A stretch of 64,000 nucleotides of DNA from Sycobia sp. Sy_11 (taxonomy: Eukaryota > Arthropoda > Insecta > Hymenoptera > Epichrysomallidae): positions 909,501 through 973,500 of the forward strand of contig JACCIC010000039.1 of the NCBI GenBank assembly GCA_018907035.1, in the 5' to 3' direction. Position numbers and translations under genes: made by a program. Within the stretch, counting starts at the first letter, position 1. Each line of letters starts with the position of its first letter. The notes below the pieces were generated by a model. That model saw only the letters and a program-made list of their open reading frames with translations, was not told the origin of the DNA and did not search any database. Positions 47,233 to 57,926 of the stretch are shown here, in pieces.

Positions 47233-49495
47233 TCCGCCAGAACATAGCCTTCGCATTAAACGAGAATATAGGCGAGAAGGTAAATAGATGTAGCCCGGGT
47301 TATACTTTTTCGTTGTCTAGCTCTCGTCCTCGCTCCGCTCCCCCCCCCAAATTTTCGTCTCCATGGCCTCGCGTCTCCGCTGTGCCCCGGCCGCCTCCTC
47401 CGAGAGATGCCCAGATGCTGTCTCGTGCCCGCGCCGCCTCCAGTCGCCTCGCAAACACGGACTCCGCCTCGGGACGAGGAGACGCGGCACTCGTTAACAT
47501 TTTCGCGCCCCGGCCAGTCCGTCGTTCTCCTCAGTCCGCCACCCCCTCCCCCCGAGACTTTCTGAATTTTCACTTTGACATTGTAAATCGAGAATGTTCC
47601 GCGGTACAAAAAGCTCTAACCCCGTCCCACCCTCCCCCTCCCGTGTCGCCAAGAACGAGGCGCATATTTATTCAAATTCGACCATTGTGCCCGGTATTAT
47701 AATATTCCCGTGGGAGCGAGCGAGCGAGCGAGCCTAACTTCGAGCGGGATATTATGTATAGAAATGGGGCGGGGGACGTGGAATAGAGCTTAATAAAAAA
47801 GTTCTCGCGCGCAATTAGCTCGATACCTCGCGCCGGTGCGGTCCCTTGTCTGAGAGCTTGGAACTTTGCTACCGCCACCCCCCCCCGCCAACTGTCCCAG
47901 CGTCGAATAAGTTTTAACGCTTAAAGCGGACGTACGAGGGGGGGGGGGCAATTATCATTTTCTTCCAAGTATCCGAAATAAAAGAAAAACTCCCCGGTAT
48001 TCCTTAATAGACATTCAATTAAGTGAACCAGGCAGAAGTTAACAAAAAAAAAAAAAAAAAAAAATTAATAAAAGGGAAAAAAGACAATCCTCGGTTACGA
48101 CAGGATTATGCAGCAAAGTAAGGGAGATTTATTTTATTCGTATACGTCGAAGAGCATACCATCTATACAGCTACAATGAAATGTCAAAGCGCCTTGATTT
48201 AGACAGATTCTCTTTTTCGATTTTCAGACCTCTTATTACACTTTTTACCGTTTTTTTAGATTCTTTCATTTTTTTTAGCCACTGTAAAAAAAGGTATATA
48301 ATACAATATGCGATATAAAACCCTGTTTTGCACCAAATTCTTTAAGAAATGAAGGAATCGTGAAAGCTAAAAATTTATAAAATCAATAATAGAATTTTTT
48401 ATTTTATAACAACGCTATGAAAAATCATTCTAAAAAATCAGCTATAGAACGCTCCACATTATTGCGATCATTCACTTGCTTTGAAACAGAAAAAAAACAA
48501 GAATTACACATTAATTGATCAACATTAATTGTATACTCTATAATTGTACGGTAAATTTCTTCAAAATTTGGAATTTTTATTCTCCATAAGCTGTATGTAT
48601 GGTTGCGACAAAATTTTTTTTTGGTATTTATGAAGATCTCTACAGACAGACGTGTAATAAAGGAATTTACAGAAATTAATATTTCCTTATTCGTAAATAA
48701 TTGCTCATTTTTGAATATTTTGTTAAATTTGTATTTTCAAAATTATGCCTGCGCATAACGAAAGATTAAAAAAAGTTTCGTGGATAAATATAATAATTGT
48801 AATTTGAAGCGAACAAAGGGATATTTAGTAAAGGAAAGTTTGCAGATGCTATTTTAGGCTATTTCGGCTTTATTAGAATCTTGGATTTTGGTGTAATATT
48901 TTATCTTTTTATATATTATATTAAACATTAGTAATAGCAGTGAAAAAAAATTCAATTGAATCGATCGACTGGTTTAAAAAATATTGGTAAAAACTGTAAT
49001 TTTTCTTTTTCGAAATAAGTTGTTGCTATTGTACGTTAATGACCCTCAGCATAGCGACAAAGGACAGAGCCTTCAAAATAAAAAACTAGCTATGGATAGA
49101 TTTATGATTTCGTATTACACTGTTCGACTGTTTCATTAATTTTTTCCGACACTTTTTTGAAGTACGTTGGAAATTTTCTGAAAACTTTTTTTCGAAACTT
49201 TTTTCTGAAAACCGCGAGAGTCGTTTGTGAAAAATCAAGAAATAATGCTTCAAAGTTAGTGCAATATGTGTGACTATTGATGTATGAATGTGTCTGTCTG
49301 TGCGTGCAAGCGCGCGCAGACGCGTAGCAAATTATTTGAATTCCTTTACATTTGTATAGAATCGATGCTAAATACATAGCAATAACTCTTTCTGGAACAT
49401 AATATCTTCCGAGCTTCGTAATCTATTTATAGCTCTTTCGTACTTACACACTCACACGCACACACATATGTGTATGTATATATATATATCTAAGT

Positions 49496-49498
<3 letters not shown>

Positions 49499-49537
<39 letters not shown>
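49499..49537 (+). repeat. (TA)n microsatellite
   Basis: TA repeat of about 19 units, preceded by shorter CA and TA runs. Confidence 0.95.
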
Positions 49538-49539
<2 letters not shown>

Positions 49540-49559
49540 TAAAGGCCTTTCTCGCTAAA

Positions 49560-50800
49560 TCATGCCTATTCCTATTGGCCGCCCCGAGCGATCGCCCGAT
49601 GATTATTGGAGAAGACATACGCTGGGCCCGGGCGGATTGGTGCGGGGGGAGGGGGAGGCGGTGATTGGATTACCACTGGCACGGCTGAGCGGTAGTTCCC
49701 TTGTTCTTTTCAACGGCACCACCCCTTTGTCTGGCAATGCTCTCTACCTCCTCGATCCCTTCCTTCTCTGCCCACCTTTTCAAGGACAGACCTCTTTTGC
49801 CTTTTTTTCCTCCTTTCCACGGGCTTTTGTTCGCCCCCCCCCCTCACCATCAGGGAAGATTACCTTAATCTCGCGCGACACGGACGCACTCTCTCTCTCT
49901 CTCTGTACGATACTCCGTCTTTTGCCTCGGCTCAGGTCGACGACTTACTCCTCCCGCTTACCCCTCTATCCGTCAGCCCTCTGCCATCTTTTACGCGTCA
50001 ACGCGACGAGATGGCCGAGCGATTAATGGCACTCTTACCAAGGAATTTCGTATGGAATTTCATCGGCAAACTCGCGCCTCCGTGTTAATCACGTGCACGT
50101 TTCAACCGCTCGGCCGCAAGCTTGCCGAGTAAGTCCGAAACCTCGGCTCGACCCGTGACTTTTTTCATCTTTTCCCGCTCGCATCGAAGTCGGTCGCTCC
50201 TTGACTCGTACTCGTCGTTCGTCTGCGCGTGACCGCGCGACGATTATCACGGCCACCGGGGGGGGGGGAGCAAAGCTTGCGGCGCGACTGCTTCAAAGAA
50301 GCCACCTGCCGGAAGCCGATGGGGGCGGCGCGCGAAGAGCGTAGAGCTGCGGATAAAAATAACCCAGCGGAAATCCGTGGAAGGTGGTGGGAACAAAAAA
50401 TGAAACAAACAACGAAAAATAAAACTAAAATGAAAGGGGGTGGAAAAATCGAGCTCGCCAGGCGGTAATTGCGGGTATTGCAAAAACTGCCGCCGCGCGC
50501 TCGGAATCCACCGCAGGAATTTCCGGTATTATCGAGTCGTCGCTCTCTCGCTCTTTCTCTCTATGTTCCTCTCTGTGTCTCCCTTTCTCTCAGTCGAAGT
50601 TAAATTTAAAAAAAATGCACATATCTCCCGTGTGCGCATGGATGTATGTGGATGCGAGAGTGTTCTCCGTCAGTTTAAATATCTTTCGTCGCCTGTGAAA
50701 TTGCTTGTTTGCCATAGGGTTTTGCCTTTCTCGCCCCGGTGGCTGCTATATCAAAACGCGCTACGCTTATTCATTCTGCTTTTTTTTTCATATAATTAAT
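49560..50800. other. GC-rich island around the tRNA-like fragment
   Basis: GC-rich noncoding DNA with repeated GATTATTGG/GATTGGATTA-type strings near 49600-49675 and a G run near 50260. The 154-codon frame at 49562-50026 has no recognisable domain. Confidence 0.4.
50005..50030 (+). pseudogene. tRNA-Ser-like 5' fragment
   Basis: The 26 bases closely match the 5' end of metazoan tRNA-Ser (GCU type): an acceptor strand like GACGAG followed by a D-arm with A-box TGGCCGAGCGATTAATGG. The remaining tRNA (anticodon arm, variable arm, T-arm with B-box) is absent downstream, so it cannot be a working tRNA gene. It is either a truncated tRNA relic or a chance match. The tRNA-Ser sequence is compared from memory. 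Confidence 0.4.
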
Positions 50801-50899
50801 GGTTTTTCATAAACATTAAATACAGTGCTAAAATAGATAGTGAACTGTTTTTATTGATTGTTTTTCGTTTATGACAAAATTAAGGTTTTTGAGATCACG

Positions 50900-50927
50900 A
50901 TAATAATTAAACTTTTTTAATTATTAT
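50900..50927 (+). other. Perfect 12-bp-stem hairpin
   Basis: ATAATAATTAAA, a CTTT loop, then its exact reverse complement. It is one of two hairpins only six bases apart in AT-rich intron sequence. Confidence 0.8.
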
Positions 50928-50932
50928 CCTTA

Positions 50933-50962
50933 GAGAATGTTCTTTTAAAAAAAGACATTCTC
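50933..50962 (+). other. Second hairpin of a tandem pair
   Basis: GAGAATG-T-TCTTTT pairs with AAAAGACATTCTC, giving a 13-bp stem with one bulged base. A single hairpin of this size is unremarkable; two adjacent ones are less so. Confidence 0.75.
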
Positions 50963-51599
50963 GGTCTCTAAAAAACGGGAATATGATTACAGAGACTAAA
51001 TACTGAACCTAACTTTTCAATTCGAAATTCTTTTTAAATAAAAATACGTAAGCATATTTTGGAAGAGGATTACTAATTCAATTTTCAATATTAAAAATTC
51101 AATAAGCTGGTGAAAATATTGCTTTTTTCACCCAAGGGGTTCCAGAATTTTACATATATGGTTATACATATATGGATATTTTCAAGTCGCTATTGTAATT
51201 AAAATGATACTGAATATAAAGTGTGGAAAAGTAAGTTTTCTACGTTTTGAACGAAAACTCTCTTGTGAATAGTTATGCTTTATATTGAGAACGTAAGAAT
51301 CGAATCTTGGATTTAAGTTGCAACAATTAGGACGGAAAAATTATCCGACACAAAATAATCATTTTTCGAATTTTCCTAGAGATATCGATCATTCAAAATC
51401 GCCATCGTCTAGAGCTTCTAAAAGTACATGAATTCTCGAAAATTTAATCAAATTAAAGAAACTACACACCGCCTAATTTTAAGGGATTGGGAGCTCGTCA
51501 TAAAAAATCAAGTCATTAAATTTGTCCCAGCGAGTGTCGTTTCGACCATCCTCTGATATATGTATAATCGTTATTACACGCGCGATATATTGATTTGCG

Positions 51600-52860
51600 A
51601 TTAGACGCAGCTGCTGCTGCTTACTTGCCCGAGCAGTGAGCGAGAGAGAAGGAGGGATAGGGACAGATAGTGGAGTGAGGGGACGATACGAGAAATAAAT
51701 GTCGGAATACATGGAGAGAGAGAGAGGCACAGAAGCTTCGCCAAACGGTTGCATCACTGGCGCAGAAGCGTGGCACTTTCGGTGCATGCGAGAACCCCTT
51801 CACCCCCGTCCCCTGCCGTTCCGCCAAACCCCAAATTAAATCGACGTCGTCCTTTAATTACATTTGTTCCTCGACTTTATACGCGCGCTCCGTGCGCTCG
51901 TCTTTCTATCCTCACCCGCCACCCCGATCCTCGTTACGGAGCTTCAATTCCGACCCCTCCCTCTCCGCTCACCCTGCCCGCGCAACTTTTTTAATCCAAA
52001 TAGCTCGACACCCCGTCCTCCCCCTCCCCCGTCCGGGTCGCATTCAAATTTTAAATTGAATCCGTATAAGTGTCGCGGTGTCGGCGTCGGCGGCGGCTCG
52101 GGGCGCAGGGGGCCGCGGCGCGGAAAACTTTCGCTTTATAATGCGCGCGAGGCGCGCGCGAATGGAGGGCGTAACAAGGTAAAAGCCATTTCGGCGCCGC
52201 GTAAGCCGAACCGCCGCGGGCGCGACGACTCGTCCGCGCCGCCGCCCGAGCTGATGTAACTTAAGCGCGCGAGAACGAGAGCGGGGGTGGAGGAGAGAGA
52301 GAGAGAGAGGGGGGGAGGGGAGGGGGAGGAATGAGCGAGCCCGAGAACGAAAGAGGGACAGACCTTTATTCCGTCTACGAAGTTTACGACCGGGGCGTTG
52401 GCTATTCCGCGCCGCGCGCCCCGTGGCTTCGCGGTCAGGTGGTCGGTGGAGGAGCGGCGGGTGGGAGGGAGCTGGCGGTCGGTGGCCAGGTTATCGCCGG
52501 GATTATTACATATAAAGGAAGGCGCATCGCATCCCTCCGGCGGGATGTACAGAACGAGTTGGTGTACCTATATATATGCGGGTCTTTATTGTTTTCGGGA
52601 TTTTCGCGGCTCCGCGGGTATTCTTATAAGCCCGTAAATGCGGCACCGCGCCTCTGGGGGATGAGTGGAGCGAATCAAACCGGACACTCGGCCGAGAACA
52701 GAAGCGAGATGATAAAAGCTAGAAGGAAGGAGAAGAAAAACGTTTTCTTCGTTAAAATGAAGAATATTCTCCGGCTCTGAAAAGCTCCCCGTTGGAGCTC
52801 GGTCGTGTGGCGAAATTTACGCAAGTCGTTGCTTTAACGTAGTCTAGAAGAGTGAGAGGG
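51600..52860. other. GC-rich island with a G4-prone tract
   Basis: GC-rich, CpG-rich noncoding DNA with a G4-prone tract at 52309-52329. No exon is supported. Confidence 0.4.
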
Positions 52861-52865
52861 CGGGG

Positions 52866-52870
<5 letters not shown>

Positions 52871-52911
<41 letters not shown>
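52871..52911 (+). repeat. (GA)n microsatellite
   Basis: AG/GA repeat of about 20 units. With the (CT)n at 53060-53095 it could form a 36-bp stem with a loop of about 148 nt. Confidence 0.95.
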
Positions 52912-52915
<4 letters not shown>

Positions 52916-53056
52916 AAACTGGTCAGTTTAAGGCTACTTTAACTAACAAACGCGTTGCGTAGAATTTCATTTAAAGAGTTAGCTTTTTAAAGTAGTTAAG
53001 AAATAGTACAGCACTAAAAGTTGTAAACGAGCAGCATTGGCGTGATTACCTTCTCT

Positions 53057-53059
<3 letters not shown>

Positions 53060-53095
<36 letters not shown>
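53060..53095 (+). repeat. (CT)n microsatellite
   Basis: CT repeat of about 18 units, the complement of the upstream (GA)n tract. Confidence 0.95.
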
Positions 53096-53098
<3 letters not shown>

Positions 53099-53109
53099 CT
53101 CTCTCCCTC

Positions 53110-55100
53110 ATTCTCTCACCCTCCCTGAAACGAGAATAGCGAGAAAAAAAAAGCAAAAGCTTTTCAATACCAACGTTATATAAAGTTTGCTGGAAAGTAA
53201 AGCGCGGGAAAAATATAAATTACGTACTGTACTTTAAATAGTTAATATCGAACTTTGTTAACTAAGTTATTAAATAATTTTCTACAGCCAGTTGTTGGAC
53301 AATAATTTTAATGTCTTGGAAGTTCCAATGGAGAAACTTGGATTCAAAATTAACGTCCTGTTTTCATTGGAGTTTATGATTCTAGTGGTATCTTACAGGG
53401 GAAAGAGATATGAGATCAGTGAATACTTTACGTACTTCATATTTTTGTTTCACTAAATTATATTACTTCGTGCTGATACCTTTTCTCTTTTTAAATTCTT
53501 AACAAAGTTGATTAAATATTGACTGCTTTATGGAATATGGATAAACTGCAATTCTAAGTATTCGGTTCCTTCAACATTGAATTGCGAGAAAAGTTTAAAT
53601 ATTGCTTATACCAGTCTATCAAAAGTAAGAGTTTTAACATACATTATAGAAAAGTCTAAATAATATATTCAATTCAAGGTAGTGAAATAATTTATTTATA
53701 GGAAAATCGATAAAACACTTACCAATTAGAAAGGCACAGTGTAGGTGGAAGTAGTAATCTGAATAAAGATGAATAATTAATCTAAACTTATTTGATGACA
53801 TTTTTGTATAAAAGATATTAATGACTTATAAATAAGTTGTATATTTATTGCAGTATCCGTTCCATCATAGCCAGTGAATGTGTTCTTTATGTTTATTAGA
53901 AAAAATTATGTGCTTTATAAACTGATTAACGGCAGAAATATGTGGCTCTCTCCTTGTTATTGGATTGAATTTGATTGACAATGCATCGTTCGACTTATTA
54001 AATGCCTGGCGTTATAACAATGCAGTGATCTAATAATACATACTGACATAATATAGTCTAATTATTTAATCGAATACTGATCAACTTTGCATTTATAGTC
54101 GTATCAATAACTTCCTACGTCTTATAGAAAAATTATGTTGTATAAAATTTACGTTCAAGTCTAATGCATTTATATTTTCTATTTGTAGTTATTTATGTTA
54201 TACGTGTAGTTCTCTATATTGTACAATAACAATTTCTTTCATATACCTTGTAACGAACTAATAAAAAAAACTTAATCTTACGCAAGAAATTGAGTATGAT
54301 ATAATCTTCGTTTGAAATACGGAAAAATTAATTTATGAAAAAAGCGACTCAAAAATTATTCTATATAGTGAAACGAATGACGTGATTTATTTATATGAAG
54401 TATATATATTTATATAATATACTTATTGAAATGAAACAAATCATTTGATCAAATTCACTGTGTACTTGCATATTAGTGCCTGCAATTTTTAAGAAAATCA
54501 GTTTTCTTTATTTAACAAAAGTGTTTTCTCGATATCTGACAGATATATGTATACTTACGTTATAATAGATTACACGATAATTTATTCATAAAATATAATC
54601 CCCCAAAAATAATACATACAATATTATTAAATAACTTGAAAGATTGATTGTGGAGAAAAATATGAAAATATAAAGTTGTTTATATATTGTATATGTGGGT
54701 ATTCTGATGTAATACTGAACTGAGTTGATTTATAAATAATGAAATACAATATCTTGTTAAATGAAAAAAGTAAGTTAAGTAGAATAGCAATTACAGGCGT
54801 TGCATGTCAAAATAATAATTGATAATGCGAGATTCATATACAGGCACAGCGCTTATCTGTATTTGAATTGAAAGGAATCATGGGAACACTGATTTGAACA
54901 AATTAAAATTTCTAGATATAAGACAATTCGCTTTCCCTTTCCTTGCTGAGCGATGAAAATTTCAATTCGCCGTTCGGTAACGTCGTGGTTGCCAAAAATA
55001 AATAGATCCGATATCGCAGCAAGAACGCTCGACTCCCCAACGCAGAAGCGACCTCCCGCTCTTGTCTCTCATTCGCGCTAACGACAGCGAGGCCTTGTCC
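53110..55100. other. AT-rich 3' part of intron 2
   Basis: Long AT-rich stretch without genes, ending in the pyrimidine tract and acceptor (TTTTTTTTCTCGACAG) of the next exon. Confidence 0.55.
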
Positions 55101-55123
55101 TCTCTTTTTTTTTTTCTCGACAG

Positions 55124-55465
55124 AGGCACCGCGCGGCGCTTACCTGCTGATAGACGGCCGCCGCCTCGATCCGGGCAATCAGTTCGTCCCGGTGAAGGAG
55201 GGCTCGGAGCTGACCCTCGAGTGCGCGGCGGAGGGCGGCAATCCGGCCCCGGTCCTCGTCTGGGGCATGACCCTGTCGCAGGCGACCCTGGACGGGCCCG
55301 AGCAGCCGCCCGACAATCTGACGATAGTGCCGGCAACGTCGCCGGTCAGGAGCGGCGCTCATCTCAAGGTGCTGAGGGGCCATCACAACGCTACCATCAT
55401 ATGCGTGGCGAGGCACGTGACACTCGCCGTGCCCATGAACGCCAGTATACTGCTCGACGTGCAAT
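55124..55465 (+). CDS. IgSF protein, exon C: Ig domain 2 (partial gene)
   Basis: A coding exon of 342 nt, with an acceptor after a T-rich tract (CTCGACAG) and the donor CAAT|GTGAGT. Its first two bases complete Glu208, so the frame continues from exon B. It ends in phase 1 after Gln321. It encodes one complete C2-like Ig domain: VPVKEGSELTLEC (Cys241), the GGNPAPVLVW segment (Trp254), and ATIICVARH with the second cysteine at 301, followed by the strand ILLDVQ. The usual D-x-G-x-Y-x-C motif is replaced by HHNATIIC, as in the membrane-proximal Ig domains of Fasciclin-3, Sidestep, nephrin and CADM-type proteins. Sequons lie at N272 (NLT), N296 (NAT) and N313 (NAS). More exons must follow to supply further domains and any membrane anchor, and none was found in the window. 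Confidence 0.9.
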
Positions 55466-55524
55466 GTGAGTAGAAATTTTTCGGTTCATCCGTATTTTTG
55501 CTTTTCATGTACTGGGAGGCCAAT

Positions 55525-55551
55525 TGCCGAGTTGGTCGAGCGGCGCTCGGC
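55525..55551 (+). other. tRNA A-box-like hairpin
   Basis: TGCCGAGTTGGTCGAGCGG resembles the D-arm and A-box of a Leu/Ser tRNA. GCCGAG pairs with CTCGGC 14 bases later. No B-box follows, so it is not a tRNA gene. Confidence 0.2.
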
Positions 55552-56985
55552 TCCTTGTTAATTCGACTTACGAAAATCGCACGGGAAGAATCCGTACGCT
55601 AGGAATTTACGATGGTTTTGACGCGCAATGACCGCAACTAGCATCGTATAAATTGGGCCCGACAGGCGCATTTACGTAAATATATAAGAATAAAGTATGA
55701 GTTGACAATTAAATGCATTTAAGTTTGATATAAATTCAAAGTAAATTAAATAATAATAACTTTTAAAATTAATATTGATAAATAATCTATTGGACACAGA
55801 TAAATGAAAATACTTGATGAACACACACTATTATGAATTATCTGAAAATTATTTTTAGAGTAATTCTGCTGCTAAAGACTATCAATATCAAAAGTTGCGA
55901 CGATTTTCAGTTGTTATAAATGAGCTGCCTGACAGTCGCATAGTTAGAAGTAATAAAAGTTGGTATTTAACGAATTATCGATAATAATTCTGGTTTGTAA
56001 CTTTTTTTATATACTACATTTATTTCGTTTACGTTAAGTTACATTATGAAGTTTTCTATTAATTCCATTTAATGCTACATTTTTAATTCTTGCTTGGAAC
56101 TGAATAAGTCATTAAGAATGGTATTAAATTATTTCATATTATTTTAAATAGATCTAATTTAAATTATTTACATATTTTAAAAAATGTTTTTAATAGTAAT
56201 TCTAATGGAAAAATTAGATATTTTAATTCTTCAAATTTAAAGTATTAAATATTCACTGCATTAATTATACAATTTTCAAAAAGAATTTCGCAAAAAACTG
56301 TTGAAAAAATGATGAAAATGAAGAGAAAATATTGAAAAACGTACAGAAATTCAGTAGCCTAATCTTTATATACTTCTCAAAATTATTCTCGTAAAAGTGC
56401 ATAAGTTTCCGCATAATATAAACAATATTTATTGAATCGTTTTCTATCTGAAATATTCAAAACGTACATACGATTATCATCAAGGTAATCGACAAAAATT
56501 GCACCGTGTCAATATGAATTTTGTATGTGTGTTTTAACACAATAACGTTGCGCTGATTGTAACTAAAACACCCGTGCTTGAATAAAATATAAATTTTTTC
56601 AAAGGGCTGCGTTTTTTCGTGCCTCAAATTTCTGGTCGTACGATTAAATTTACATTCGCGTAGGCTGATCCCATAAGCATTTCCAACTCGAGTCGCGGAA
56701 CACACAGCGGCGCTACGCTGCAGACAACTTCCTTAAACGGTAATGACGTCGAGATTCTGTCCCCGCGTGCCTCTCGTATTATAGCTCTGTATCGCTTAAC
56801 GTTCAGCCGGTCACAGGAGAAACGCGAAAAAGAGCAAGTAGTAACGGCCGCGCTGTAGTCGTACGTCGTATTCTGTATCAATATTAAGCGGACGCTCGGA
56901 ATTCCCCGTACACTTTTGTATACGCACAAGAATGTACGTAAGCGTAAATATGCACGTGCTTGTGCGCGTGCGTGCGAATTTAAAA

Positions 56986-57100
56986 ATGCATTCGAGCGCG
57001 AGCGCCGCGCTCCCGCTCGCGAGTAAAGTCCCACTGAGACTGGATCCGCGAACCGTGTGGACGATGCGCTTTCTTCTCTTCCCGTACGTCGTTATGGCCG
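56986..57100 (+). CDS. Candidate signal-peptide first exon (speculative)
   Basis: An ATG at 56986, and a second in-frame ATG at 57064, open a frame whose end reads MRFLLFPYVVMA. This is immediately followed by the strong donor GCCG|GTAAGT at 57101. The hydrophobic run and phase-1 exit are what the first exon of an Ig-superfamily gene usually shows. It lies downstream of exons A-C on the same strand, so it could be an alternative promoter producing a shorter isoform, the first exon of a neighbouring gene, or chance. No promoter element was identified, and the hydrophobic stretch is short (about ten residues). Confidence 0.2.
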
Positions 57101-57213
57101 GTAAGTTTTCATTATTGCCGAGCGTGGAAATACGCCGTGCTTCAGCGGAAGTATTTGACATGAAACATTCACACCTCGTCACGTTAGAGGGGTCGCGCAC
57201 TTTTTCTCCGTCT

Positions 57214-57215
<2 letters not shown>

Positions 57216-57245
<30 letters not shown>
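57216..57245 (+). repeat. (CT)n microsatellite
   Basis: CT repeat of 15 units, followed about 46 bp later by a (GA)n tract. Confidence 0.9.
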
Positions 57246-57248
<3 letters not shown>

Positions 57249-57269
57249 CCGCGGACATACAAAAGCGCA

Positions 57270-57780
57270 GAGAAAAAGAAAGTGAAAAGACAGAGAGAGA
57301 GAGAGAGAGAGAAAGAGAGGAGTACAGGCCGAGAGCGGTGATAACAAAGAGGTCGTAATAGAGAGGTCTGGAGAAAGTATGAGAGGGACCGAAGGGAAGG
57401 TGGGAAAAAGCTCGGGGCGCGCGAAAAGAGAAAAGGTTGGCGCGGGGTAACAAGGGAGAGTAGAAGGAGGACGAGGAGAGAGAGAGAGTGAGAGAGAAAG
57501 AGAAAGAGATAGAAAAGTGGGGGAGAAAGGGATAGAAAAAGATTGAGACTGCGGAAGAGCCGTGCAGCGAGTTTCCAACCAGTTTCCTGAGGGTTGGGGG
57601 AGCGGGGGGCAACGGTAAAAAGGGAAAAGCTGCCGGTACGAGGATTAACTCTTACCGCAAGAACAAAAATGCCCAGCCAGCTGGAGAGACCGCGGAAGAG
57701 AGGAGAGGAGAAAGAGATAGAGAGAGAGAGAGGGAGAGAGAGAGAGAGAGAGATAGAGAGAGAGAAAGAGAGAGAGTAGG
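57270..57780 (+). repeat. Purine-rich tract of about 500 bp
   Basis: Strongly purine-skewed + strand with (GA)n runs at 57292-57312, around 57475-57515 and 57715-57775. The long frames on the minus strand here are Ser/Leu/Phe runs caused by the composition. Confidence 0.75.
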
Positions 57781-57901
57781 CGGGCTCGGAAAACTCCTTT
57801 CGACGCTCCACCCCCTTTCCCTACCCGAATGTATATCACTTTCAAGATTTCTCTTTGGCTTTTACTAGTTCTGTTGTACTCCCTCTCTCTCCCTCCCTCT
57901 G

Positions 57902-57926
57902 TCTCTCTCTCTCTCTCTCTCTCTCT
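57902..57926 (+). repeat. (CT)n microsatellite
   Basis: CT repeat of about 12 units just downstream of the purine-rich tract. Confidence 0.9.

Larger units (their letters stand above)
45600..49560. other. AT-rich DNA with one GC island (47160-48000)
   Basis: AT-rich noncoding DNA. The GC island holds (TA)n at its 5' edge (47206-47232), GAGC tandem repeats at 47714-47733 and C and G runs near 47878 and 47938. An A run of about 22 lies at 48043-48064 and could be a retroposed tail, but no body is recognisable upstream. (TA)n occurs again at 49499-49537. Confidence 0.45.
50800..51600. other. AT-rich noncoding DNA
   Basis: AT-rich stretch. Apart from the two adjacent hairpins I see nothing in it. 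Confidence 0.5.
23479..55123 (+). other. Intron 2 of the IgSF gene (31,645 bp)
   Basis: A phase-1 intron between Ig domains 1 and 2. The split codon is G|AG (Glu208). It is a mosaic of AT-rich DNA and GC-rich islands dense in microsatellites. Its contents are listed as separate features. No nested coding gene could be supported on either strand. Intron size and phase 1 between Ig domains are typical of neuronal IgSF genes of insects. Its extent assumes no skipped exon inside; I looked for one and did not find it. Confidence 0.75.
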
